From the NCBI RefSeq assembly GCF_900312815.1, contig NZ_OMPE01000009.1, forward strand, positions 930,001-994,000: a DNA stretch of 64,000 nt, in the 5' to 3' direction. Both the position numbers and the translations under genes were made by a program. Positions 33,231-42,000 of the stretch are shown piece by piece. A model generated the notes under the pieces. The model saw nothing but the letters and a program-made list of their open reading frames with translations, did not search any database and was not told where the DNA came from. This DNA comes from Aquimarina sp. AU474. Its GTDB lineage: Bacteria > Bacteroidota > Bacteroidia > Flavobacteriales > Flavobacteriaceae. The first letter of the stretch is position 1, and each line of letters opens with the position of its first letter.

Positions 33231-33291
33231 TCCGGATTCTTTGAAATTCAAGCTTTTCGGATATATCAAGTTACTTCCCCAGTTAGGTTTG
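33231..33291 (+). promoter_or_regulatory. Regulatory element F and -7 box
   Basis: Element 33231-33264 (TCCGGA, TTTGAAATTCAA, then GCTTTTCGGATAT), 19 nt, then TAGGTTTG (33284-33291), a full -7 match. The ATG of collagen-like lipoprotein 2 follows 27 nt later, as with element E. Confidence 0.85.
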
Positions 33292-33318
33292 CAGTATTAA
33301 CTTTTAAAAATTAGTAAA

Positions 33319-33906
33319 ATGAAAGCAAAAAAAAGTTTAATGCGAATTATAATTGCATGCATGTTAACGGGTTTAATTTTTTCATGTTCTGATGGTGAGG
33401 ATGGTGCTATTGGACCACAAGGACCACAGGGTGAACAAGGTTTATCTGGTGAACAAGGTGAACAGGGAGAAACTGGAGAACAAGGAGAAACAGGAACAGC
33501 CAATGTTATTTATTCTGAGTGGATAGCCGAAGATTTTGAAACGAATGTGGCAGCAGAGACCAATACTCAATTATTAGAGACATTTAACCTAGTTGAATTT
33601 AACTTAGCCGAAGATGTATTGCTGGTTTATGGGCGCCGTGAAGTAAACGCAATAGTTTCTGAAATATCCCCATTGCCATATATACTTGCTTCGCAAAGTG
33701 AGTATTACGGTTTTCAGGTATCAAATTTTGTTGGAGGTAGTTCTTTAAGAATCCAAGTAGCTACACTAGATGGAGGTACGAATTTATTCACTTTTTTCGA
33801 TGATTTTAGGTATGTTATCATTCCTGGAGGAGTGGCAAAATCGTCGATAGATTATGCATCTATGTCATATCAAGAGATTGTTGAGTTGTTTAACATCTCA
33901 AAATAA
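33319..33906 (+). CDS. Collagen-like lipoprotein, copy 2
   Basis: A 195-residue lipoprotein (lipobox IFSC, then SDGEDG). It has about eleven Gly-x-Y triplets ([10 protein letters not shown] and on to GETGTA) and a C-terminal globular domain with [27 protein letters not shown] and the final [10 protein letters not shown]. It is a paralogue of the protein at 29435-30019. The triplet tract is longer and the middle less similar, so the globular core is the conserved part. It is expressed from element F; a perfect 16-bp hairpin follows. Confidence 0.8.
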   Translation: MKAKKSLMRIIIACMLTGLIFSCSDGEDGAIGPQGPQGEQGLSGEQGEQGETGEQGETGTANVIYSEWIAEDFETNVAAETNTQLLETFNLVEFNLAEDVLLVYGRREVNAIVSEISPLPYILASQSEYYGFQVSNFVGGSSLRIQVATLDGGTNLFTFFDDFRYVIIPGGVAKSSIDYASMSYQEIVELFNISK

Positions 33907-33935
33907 CATCATAAATTAAAAAGGGGTATGATGTA

Positions 33936-33974
33936 AACGTCTCATTTCATTAAATCTTAATGAAATGAGACGTT
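33936..33974 (+). terminator. Perfect 16-bp hairpin after collagen-like gene 2
   Basis: AACGTCTCATTTCATT and AATGAAATGAGACGTT are fully complementary, with a 7-nt loop. There is no T run after it, so it may stabilise the 3' end or be a site for processing rather than a classical terminator. Confidence 0.6.
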
Positions 33975-34014
33975 GTGTATATCGCTATATCGTAAATCAT
34001 TAAAAAAGGAAAAT

Positions 34015-34617
34015 ATGATAATTTATGGAGGCAAAGCAGTTCATTTAAAATCTGTACAATCTAAAACGGGAATTTGCCCAAGTTGTAAAACTCAAGGCTC
34101 TTTACTTATAAGTGTTTTTAGAAAACATGCTCATGTTTTTTGGATTCCTTTGTTTCCTATTGGTAAAAAGGGAATATCTCAATGCCAACATTGTAAAAAT
34201 GTTCTTAAAACAAATGAGATGCCAAAACCTATTAAAAGAGAATACGATAATTTAAAAAATAGAACTAAAGGGCCAATATGGCAATTTTCTGGATTAGGTA
34301 TAATTGTAATTTTAATGGCTTGGGGTAGTTATGCTAGTGCAGCAGATAAAAAACAAGAATCAGAATATATAACATTTCCTAAAGAAGGAGATATCTATGA
34401 ATACAAAATTAAAACAGGAAGTTATTCAACTTTAAAAGTAATTAGTGTTTCAAAAGATAGCGTATTTATATCTCCAAATGAATATGAAATAAGTAAGATT
34501 ACGAAAATTCACAAAATTGATAAACCTGAAAATTATGCTGAGTTTTCATATGCAATCTCAAAAAACAAGCTAAAAGAGATGTATGATTCAAAAGAAGTTT
34601 TAGGTATAAATAGATAG
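34015..34617 (+). CDS. Zinc-ribbon membrane protein
   Basis: A 200-residue protein from the ATG at 34015. The frame is open to an upstream TTG at 33973, but that lies in the hairpin region. A zinc ribbon is formed by CPSC (Cys21, Cys24) and CQHC (Cys57, Cys60), with a hydrophobic FWIPLFPIG between them. One membrane segment (about 86-106) follows, and the C-terminal 90 residues are Lys/Tyr-rich. The N-terminal ribbon would be cytosolic. The N-terminal part resembles zinc-ribbon 'family 15'-type proteins; no known enzymatic role. It is the last gene before the 850-bp empty stretch. Confidence 0.7.
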   Translation: MIIYGGKAVHLKSVQSKTGICPSCKTQGSLLISVFRKHAHVFWIPLFPIGKKGISQCQHCKNVLKTNEMPKPIKREYDNLKNRTKGPIWQFSGLGIIVILMAWGSYASAADKKQESEYITFPKEGDIYEYKIKTGSYSTLKVISVSKDSVFISPNEYEISKITKIHKIDKPENYAEFSYAISKNKLKEMYDSKEVLGINR

Positions 34618-35471
34618 CGATTATCCTATTTGTTATCTAAACACACAACAAAACTAAATAATTTTAAACCCCATGACATGACATCATGGGGTTTACAGTA
34701 AATAAATTTAGGGAGTAAAAAGGAGGACAATTTAGTATCCCAATCTAACGTTTACTCTTGATCCTCCCTTTACAGTGTTTATAAAAGAATCCTCATTAGT
34801 ATTCATAGACATATAATTATTAATTTTTTACGCTATTCTTTTTATTTTATTAAAATATATGTAGGTATACTTATGTAACTATGGTTTTTTCTTCAAAATC
34901 TTATATAACTCATTTAATCAAATGAATTACAAGATCACAACATTGTAGTTGGTTTTTGTAAATAGGTGTCTGCATTAAATTCCGAATTTAAAGCAAATCT
35001 AAAACCTAATTAATCCTTCCTTAAAGTTTTGCAGTTTAAAACCTCTTATGATTATAAATAAATAACTGACTGTTTATTAATAACTAGAGGGATTATCAAT
35101 ATGAAGGAAAAATTACTCCAAGACAAAGCCATAGAGGTAGTTCATTTAAGAAAAACATTAACCTACCGCTACTGCAAACCCCTGATTTAATCAATAGTTT
35201 ATCAGTGATTTGTATTCGTCAAGCACATAAAAAGAGCATAACACTAGAAAGAATAAATGCTAAAACCCAAAAAAAAGGTAAGAGCATAGTAACATATCAA
35301 TGATTAGGATACTTAAGTAAAAGGAAAATTTACAAAGTATGTAATTATTTGGATCTGAGTCCTTTTTAAATTCAATTCTATGATACATCATTTAGAAGGA
35401 AAAACACCACTTTTTTGCCAGTTATAGGAGGGGATAAAAACATATTAATAATTATTAAAATATTATTTTCA
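34618..35471. other. Long A/T-rich intergenic region before the RHS pair
   Basis: 854 bp without a credible gene. It holds the terminator above and a perfect inverted repeat TTAAATTC-c-GAATTTAA (34975-34991), which resembles the regulator dyads but has no 19-nt spaced -7 box. It also holds a 29-codon frame at 35101-35190, too short to support as a gene. The promoter of the RHS pair should lie near its end, but I see no clear TAnnTTTG. It may contain a decayed gene. Confidence 0.6.
34666..34694 (+). terminator. Hairpin terminator
   Basis: AAACCCCATGA and TCATGGGGTTT, 11 pairs with a 7-nt loop; the T run after it is short. Confidence 0.65.
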
Positions 35472-38400
35472 ATGGAATACAGATTTAAAAAGCCTTTATA
35501 CTTTATCTTGTTACTTACCGGGTCTTTTATCTGGGCACAACAACCAGAATTACAAACCAAAGAAACATTCAATATTGCAGGCCCAGGAGCTTCTGATTTT
35601 ATAAAACATGGTAATGTAGAATCTTCTAAATATCAGGGAACCCTCAATTTGTCAATACCATTATTCTCTATTAATGACAAAGATTTTCCTTTATCGGCTA
35701 GCTTGTCTAATAATTCTGGCGGTTTTAAACCTAATAAACACGAAAGCATCGTTGGATTAGATTGGTCTTTAAATATAGGAGGATCTATTACTAGAGAAGT
35801 AAGAGGTTTACCCGACGACAAAGAAGGTAACCCAATAAGTAATAGAGCTACGGTTAATGGGTATTATGTGGGACTAAAACGCTTGGGAGTGCCTTATCCT
35901 AAAGATGATATTTTTAATTTAAGAAGTAATGTTGGTTTTAGGTCTATTAACCCTATATGGGTTTTTGGGCAAGAAGGTAATTTCAATTCTTATTTTGAGA
36001 GTCAACCAGATATTTTTCATTTCAATGTGATGGGAATTTCCGGGAAATTTTTTATAGATCATGATAAGACGGTAAAAGTTCAAACTGATGCCCCAATAAA
36101 TATTAAAGTAGATCTAAGTAGGTTTAAAAAACAACCTCATACTTATAAAATGTGTAGTCCTGTTGATTCAGAAATCACAATGCATTTAGACAATGGATAC
36201 ACCTATGTTTTTGGTGGTAGATATACGGCTATAGATCATAACATCACAATTAAAGATAATATTCAACTTAATGGTTTTTTCGAATTTAATAATACTACGA
36301 TTGATCCCGTCATAAATACTTGGCATTTAACCGAAGTTATTGCTCCTAATAGAACAAAACTTGAATTTTCCTATGAGGGAGATCAACATATAGGTGGTGA
36401 TTCTGAAGAACTTTATGATGAATTTTGTAAAATTCTTGAAAAGTATGATTTTAACCAATTACCTGAACCCCCGGTGATGCTTAATTCATTTTTTGATGAA
36501 TCTCGTGAAATACACACTACACAATGGAATAATAGTGTAGCTCCTCCTTTTGTAGATGGGGCTACTTTTAAGGATGACTATAGCGGTATAACCAGACACA
36601 ATATCACAAAAGTTTCTTATTTAAGAGAAATAAAATCGGAAGGTAATTTTAAAATTGAGTTTGAGTATACTTATGCTGATGAAGAGTACCATACTAAATC
36701 TATTTTATCAGGTAAAAGGTTTAATACAAAGAAAAAACAACTAAATAAAATACGAGTATCTGAAATTGCTGATGGGGTTATTTTAAACCCGAATGCACCA
36801 ACTGTAGATATTTTTGCTAGGACATTTACTTTTGATTATATCCATAAAGGAAAATACGATAACGGCACTTTGAGTGCTAATAGAATGTTCTTGTCCAAAG
36901 TTCAGGAATCGGGAAAAGAACCTTACCTATTTCATTATTATAAAAATGACAAACTCCCTGTTAAATATACCAAAGGAATAGATCATTGGGGGTTCTGGAA
37001 TGGTAAGGATGATAATACTACTTTAATTCCTGAAACTATGCAAAATAGAGCTGGTGATTTTCGTTACTTGAGTAAAGAACGAGATCCAAACCCTTACTTA
37101 TGCGACGTTGCTCTAATAAAAAGAGTCATATACCCGACCAAGGGATATTCAGAATTCACTTATGAACCCCATCAATATGCGCGAAGATTAGAGCGTAGAA
37201 GTGATCAAAACTTTTTTACTGATATCTATGATGATATGGGTGTACAATATGCCGGAGGAGCAAGAATAAAAGAAATTAAGGACGTTACAGAAAACGGAGA
37301 AACTAATCGAAGAGAATTTATCTATGCCAAAGATTATTCAACATTAAAGAATGAAAATGTAAGTTCGGGAATATTAAATGACTGGCCAAGATATATATAC
37401 ATGCTATGGGAAAATGTAGGCACGTTTAGCGCAACATCAAGTAGAGTAAAAAACGTTTCGTTTAATAAATACGTATTGGATGGCAGTCATATGGTATATG
37501 ATCAGGTTACAGAGCTTAAAAGCGATGGATCATCATCTGAAGATACATTTATTAGTTTTTCGAATACTCCTGATGGATTAATTTCAGAAATTGGCAACCA
37601 AGATTCTAAACTTGGACAGGTAACTAATACAGTAAATCCAGTTTGGTTACATGCAAACTTTATAGGCGTACGTAGATTAGATAAATCTGTTTATAGAGGT
37701 AAACTATTTAAACAAAAGTTATACAACTCAGAAAATCAAATAGTTTCTGAAACAGAATACGCTTATAATAATTTGATCCCTGATCAATATATTATAGATA
37801 TTCACCCTTCGGGGTCATTGATTCAATCATCAAAACGTTTCTTCTCTCCGGTTTTTAATACTTCTATAAAAACAACGATGTATTACGGTAATGAAAAGGT
37901 AGAACAAATTCAAGATTTTACCCATGACTATAATTTTCATAAAAAGATTACAGAAAGCAGTACCAATTCTCTAGGAGAGATTACCGAAATGGAATACAAA
38001 TACCCATACCATATTAATTGTTCTTCGGGTATTTATAAGGATTTGGTAAGAGATAATTTGATTAGTAAACCGATAGAGGTAGTTACCAAAATAAACAATA
38101 AAGTAGTCCAAGCATCTGTATTTGATTATTCTAGACCTGCAGGAACAGAATATGTTTTAATGAAATCCAATAAGTTATTGAGATCTGCTGCCGGGATATC
38201 CAATTATCAATCAGTATCTGCTGGGTCCGATTGCCAATTGGTAACAGATTCTAGAATGAAAACTGAATATGCCTACACCAAATATAGTGAAGATAATTTG
38301 CTAGAATTTTCTTTCAAAGAACAGCCTCCTACTTCATTACTTTGGGGATATGATAATAGAAACCTGTTGGCACGTGTTGATGGTGTAGGGTATGATAGAA

Positions 38401-39071
38401 TGATTGAAATCGCAGGAACATCTAATATTTCAAATGCAGTTTTTCTATCTGAAAGTGAAAATACTGAGCAAGAAGAGATTGCATTGCAAAATGAACTTGA
38501 TAATATCAGAACAAACCTTAATAATGCTCCTGAATCTATTTTAACAACTACATATATTCATGACCCATATATCGGTGTAAAAAGGATTGGAGATACAAGA
38601 GGCAACTGGACGTCTTTTGAGTATGACAATAGACGAAGATTAATCAATATCTGGGACCGAGATAATAAGCTTGTTGAAAAATATAGGTATAACCACAAAA
38701 CTAATAACATAATACCTGCCATTGATACAGAAGATGATTACCCAGAACTATATGGTTTTCTTCATCATTACTTTAATACTAGTGGAGACCTTATTGTAAA
38801 ACCTATTGTTGACAGAGGGTCTGGGAGATATTCTTTTTCTTGGTTTTCGAATCAAGGACATGTAGGCATTGCCAACGGTGACACATACAAAATAAACAGG
38901 CAAACTGTTCCTTGTCATGGATCGTCAAATGGTCTGCAAATACAATGTACTATCATAGATAGATTAACAGGAAAAACATACATAGCGAGGCAGTATGTTA
39001 CTAAGTACTGTGACCCCGGAGATCCTACTGATCCTACTGATCCCGATCCAGACACTACACAACAACAATAA
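35472..39071 (+). CDS. Large secreted RHS/YD-type protein, first of a pair
   Basis: A 1199-residue protein from the ATG at 35472; a TTG 57 bp upstream is in frame but precedes the natural signal sequence MEYRFKKPLYFILLLTGSFIW. The N-terminal 400 residues have the SpvB/RHS-like style (YQGTLNLSIPLFSINDKDFPLSASL, GLDWSLNIGGSITREVRGLPDD). The later half has YD-like strands (FTYEPHQYARRLERR, WTSFEYDNRRRLINIWD), and the end is a Pro/Asp-rich tail with DPTDPTDPDPD. In Bacteroidota such genes stand next to a DUF6443-RHS gene, as here (21 bp between). The two may be made together and form a shell; a toxin or surface-adhesion role is inferred. Confidence 0.75.
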   Translation: MEYRFKKPLYFILLLTGSFIWAQQPELQTKETFNIAGPGASDFIKHGNVESSKYQGTLNLSIPLFSINDKDFPLSASLSNNSGGFKPNKHESIVGLDWSLNIGGSITREVRGLPDDKEGNPISNRATVNGYYVGLKRLGVPYPKDDIFNLRSNVGFRSINPIWVFGQEGNFNSYFESQPDIFHFNVMGISGKFFIDHDKTVKVQTDAPINIKVDLSRFKKQPHTYKMCSPVDSEITMHLDNGYTYVFGGRYTAIDHNITIKDNIQLNGFFEFNNTTIDPVINTWHLTEVIAPNRTKLEFSYEGDQHIGGDSEELYDEFCKILEKYDFNQLPEPPVMLNSFFDESREIHTTQWNNSVAPPFVDGATFKDDYSGITRHNITKVSYLREIKSEGNFKIEFEYTYADEEYHTKSILSGKRFNTKKKQLNKIRVSEIADGVILNPNAPTVDIFARTFTFDYIHKGKYDNGTLSANRMFLSKVQESGKEPYLFHYYKNDKLPVKYTKGIDHWGFWNGKDDNTTLIPETMQNRAGDFRYLSKERDPNPYLCDVALIKRVIYPTKGYSEFTYEPHQYARRLERRSDQNFFTDIYDDMGVQYAGGARIKEIKDVTENGETNRREFIYAKDYSTLKNENVSSGILNDWPRYIYMLWENVGTFSATSSRVKNVSFNKYVLDGSHMVYDQVTELKSDGSSSEDTFISFSNTPDGLISEIGNQDSKLGQVTNTVNPVWLHANFIGVRRLDKSVYRGKLFKQKLYNSENQIVSETEYAYNNLIPDQYIIDIHPSGSLIQSSKRFFSPVFNTSIKTTMYYGNEKVEQIQDFTHDYNFHKKITESSTNSLGEITEMEYKYPYHINCSSGIYKDLVRDNLISKPIEVVTKINNKVVQASVFDYSRPAGTEYVLMKSNKLLRSAAGISNYQSVSAGSDCQLVTDSRMKTEYAYTKYSEDNLLEFSFKEQPPTSLLWGYDNRNLLARVDGVGYDRMIEIAGTSNISNAVFLSESENTEQEEIALQNELDNIRTNLNNAPESILTTTYIHDPYIGVKRIGDTRGNWTSFEYDNRRRLINIWDRDNKLVEKYRYNHKTNNIIPAIDTEDDYPELYGFLHHYFNTSGDLIVKPIVDRGSGRYSFSWFSNQGHVGIANGDTYKINRQTVPCHGSSNGLQIQCTIIDRLTGKTYIARQYVTKYCDPGDPTDPTDPDPDTTQQQ

Positions 39072-39091
39072 TCAAGATAAGAGCAAAAAAG

Positions 39092-42000
39092 ATGAAAAAT
39101 ATACTTTATATACTATTGCTAGGATTTTCGATACTGGCATATGGTCAAAATACTACCGAAAATTTTGTGGGCAAAACCACAATGAAAAACGGAAGTGTAG
39201 AACGTAATATTAACGAGAACAGTGTTATTAATGGCAAGGATAAAATAGAAAGCATTGTATACTATGATGGTATAGGCAGACCTAAACAAACCATTGCAAT
39301 TAATGCAGGAGGTAATCCATTATCTGCTAATGATACATATTGGCAAGACGAATGGGAAATAGGCCTTAATAGCACTCCTTTTTTTAATCGAAATGGAGCT
39401 ACTTCAGAAAATTTAATAACGTACGGTGCTTCTCCTTTTACGGATAAAGAGGTGCTATGGAAATGTGGCAATGATGCTGCCCGTGATGCAGATGGAGGAT
39501 GGAATACAGATTATTTTGAAGTAGATAAAAATGTAGCCTATCGCTATATGGTTTGGGTAAAACGTACAGGATCACAAGATGGTAATACCTATCATGGTAC
39601 TCAAAATGTAAATAACCTTGATGGCACAGCCAATGGCAACCCTTATTTCTGGGTTGGTGATTTACCTCAATTAGATACTTGGTACTTGATGGTGGGAATA
39701 GTACATCCGCACACGTATACTGGTGGCTATTCTGGTGTAAGTGGAGTATATGATATTAATGGAAATAAAGTAAAAAGTGGTAAAGATTATAAATGGAGAG
39801 ACAACACCACTACTTCGCGATTTAGAAACTATTTGTATTATAGTACCGATATCAATGTAAAACAATACTTCTATAATCCTATTGGTCAAGAGGGCATTGA
39901 TGTGCAAGAAAATATTGCTGAGGTTATCAATCGGCAAAAACCTAAGCAAATTATATCGCATATAGAATATGATGCTTTAGGAAGAGCAGAGAAAGAATTT
40001 CTTTCTTTTGCTACAACGCAAAACACAGAAGGAAATATATATAATAACGCGCAATCTGGCGTAGCAGGGTTTTATAATACGCTCAAGTATGAAAATACGA
40101 TGAATGCGTATTCTCAAACTGTGTATGAACGTTCACCGCTTAGCAGAGTAGTTGAGCAAGCGGCTCCTGGAGATCCCTGGAAATATGATCCAGATAATCT
40201 AGAGTATGTTGATCCACAATATCAAACTGTAACGATAAGACCTGGTAACTATGACAAGTCTATTCATTATACAAACTTTATCACAAACCAATCTATTAAA
40301 CTTGGTTTAGTAATAAGTGAAGATGCAGCTATACAAATTCGTAGTGGGGTTCTAAAAATGGATATGGACTTCTATTTTAGTTTTGGCCAAACGACTACGT
40401 TGAAGACTGGAGTAATTAGTAATCTCGATGTAGATCCACAAATAGCATTTGCTGATTTGGGGTATATTCAAAAATCAACTTCAACAGGAAATGTAAACAC
40501 CAACTATAAGGTTACTATAGAAAATAATAATTTAATTATTACGAATGCATCATCCACTCCGGAGTCTGTTAATAATATCATTTTTCATGCTCAGGTTGAT
40601 GTTACGAGACAGGAGGAGCAATTAGTAGGGTATGATGCCGTATATTCAAAAAACCATACGATTCGTTTTGAGTATAATACAAACGTCGCTGGTACTATAA
40701 AAAAATATAATATTGGGTTTACTAATAATGATACAGAAAAACCAGTACTACAGGATCTTGGTTTTTATCCAAAAAACGAGTTGCATCACACTATAACACG
40801 TGATGAAAACTGGAAACCAGCAGAAGGTAATAATCATACCTCTCATGAATATAAAGATAAACAAGGTCGTGTTGTATTAAAACGCACATATAATGATAAT
40901 ATCGCGCATGATACTTATTATGTATATGATAAGGTTAGTAACCTTATTTATGTAATCCCTCCAAAAGTAAACACTTCGAACGGAGTATCTGCTACAGAGC
41001 TCAATGAGCTTTGTTATCAATATAAGTATGATGATAGAAATCGACTGGTAGAAAAGAAAATCCCAGGCAAAGGGTGGGAGTATATTGTATATAACAAACT
41101 GGATCGACCTATATTAACTCAGGATGCAAATCAGAGAGCTAGAAACGAATGGTTATTTACAAAGTATGATGTGTTTGGAAGGATAATACTAACAGGGATT
41201 TATGAGGACAATAGAGATCGATTGGCGGTCCAAGGTTCTGCTAATAATACTGTATATCAGTATGACACAAAATTACCTGATGGCCAAATAGGGCTATTTT
41301 ATTATTCTACCAATGCATATCCAACTAATGTACAGTATTATAATGTGCACTTAATTAATTATTATGAAGAGTATGTGTATTTTGGTGGAGATTTGGCAGT
41401 ACCTACTTCTTCTTATAATACACCAATCAGTCATAACTTAAAAGGGTTATTAGCAACATCAAAAGTGAAAGTGCTTGGTGTACCAGACGCCTTTATCACT
41501 ACACAAACAGGATATGATGAAAAAGGGCGTGTTATTTATACATCGATACGAAATAAATATTTAGAAACTGTAGATATTATAGAATCTAAGCTTGATTTTA
41601 CTGGTAAAATATTAGCATCCAAAACTACACACACTAAAGGCATTAATCCAGCTATAATTACCACAGACACCTTTACCTATGATCATATGGATCGGTTGTT
41701 AACTCAAAAACAAAAAATCAACAATCAGCCAGAAGAACTAATTACAAGTAACACCTATGATGATATTGGGCAATTAGAAGCCAAAAGTGTTGGAAACTCT
41801 ACAAGAAAGACATTACAAACGGTAGATTATAAATATAATGTACGTGGATGGTTAACCGATATCAATGATGTAAACAACATTGGGGATGACCTATTTACAT
41901 TTAGAATTAATTATAATAAACCAGAAGAAAGTCTAAGTACAACTCCCTTATATAACGGTAATATAAGCGAAACGATATGGAAAACTGCCAATGATGATCA

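Noticed and set aside
20609-33291. The six 34-nt elements as a MITE or other transposable repeat
   Set aside because: No terminal repeats or target duplications are seen, the flanks differ, similarity is limited to the dyad, and the fixed 19-nt gap to a -7 box holds in both orientations relative to the chromosome.
33297-33503. Pro/Cys/Ser-rich minus-strand frame (68 codons) at the collagen-like gene
   Set aside because: The C-x-P-C-x-P look is the reverse complement of Gly-x-Y codons; not a metallothionein-like protein.
35101-35190. 29-codon frame in the empty stretch before the RHS pair
   Set aside because: Too short, no leader or domain, and no promoter; not supported as a gene.
39262-39961. 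Minus-strand frames inside the second RHS gene
   Set aside because: Overlap well-supported DUF6443/YD coding sequence and show no protein-like features.
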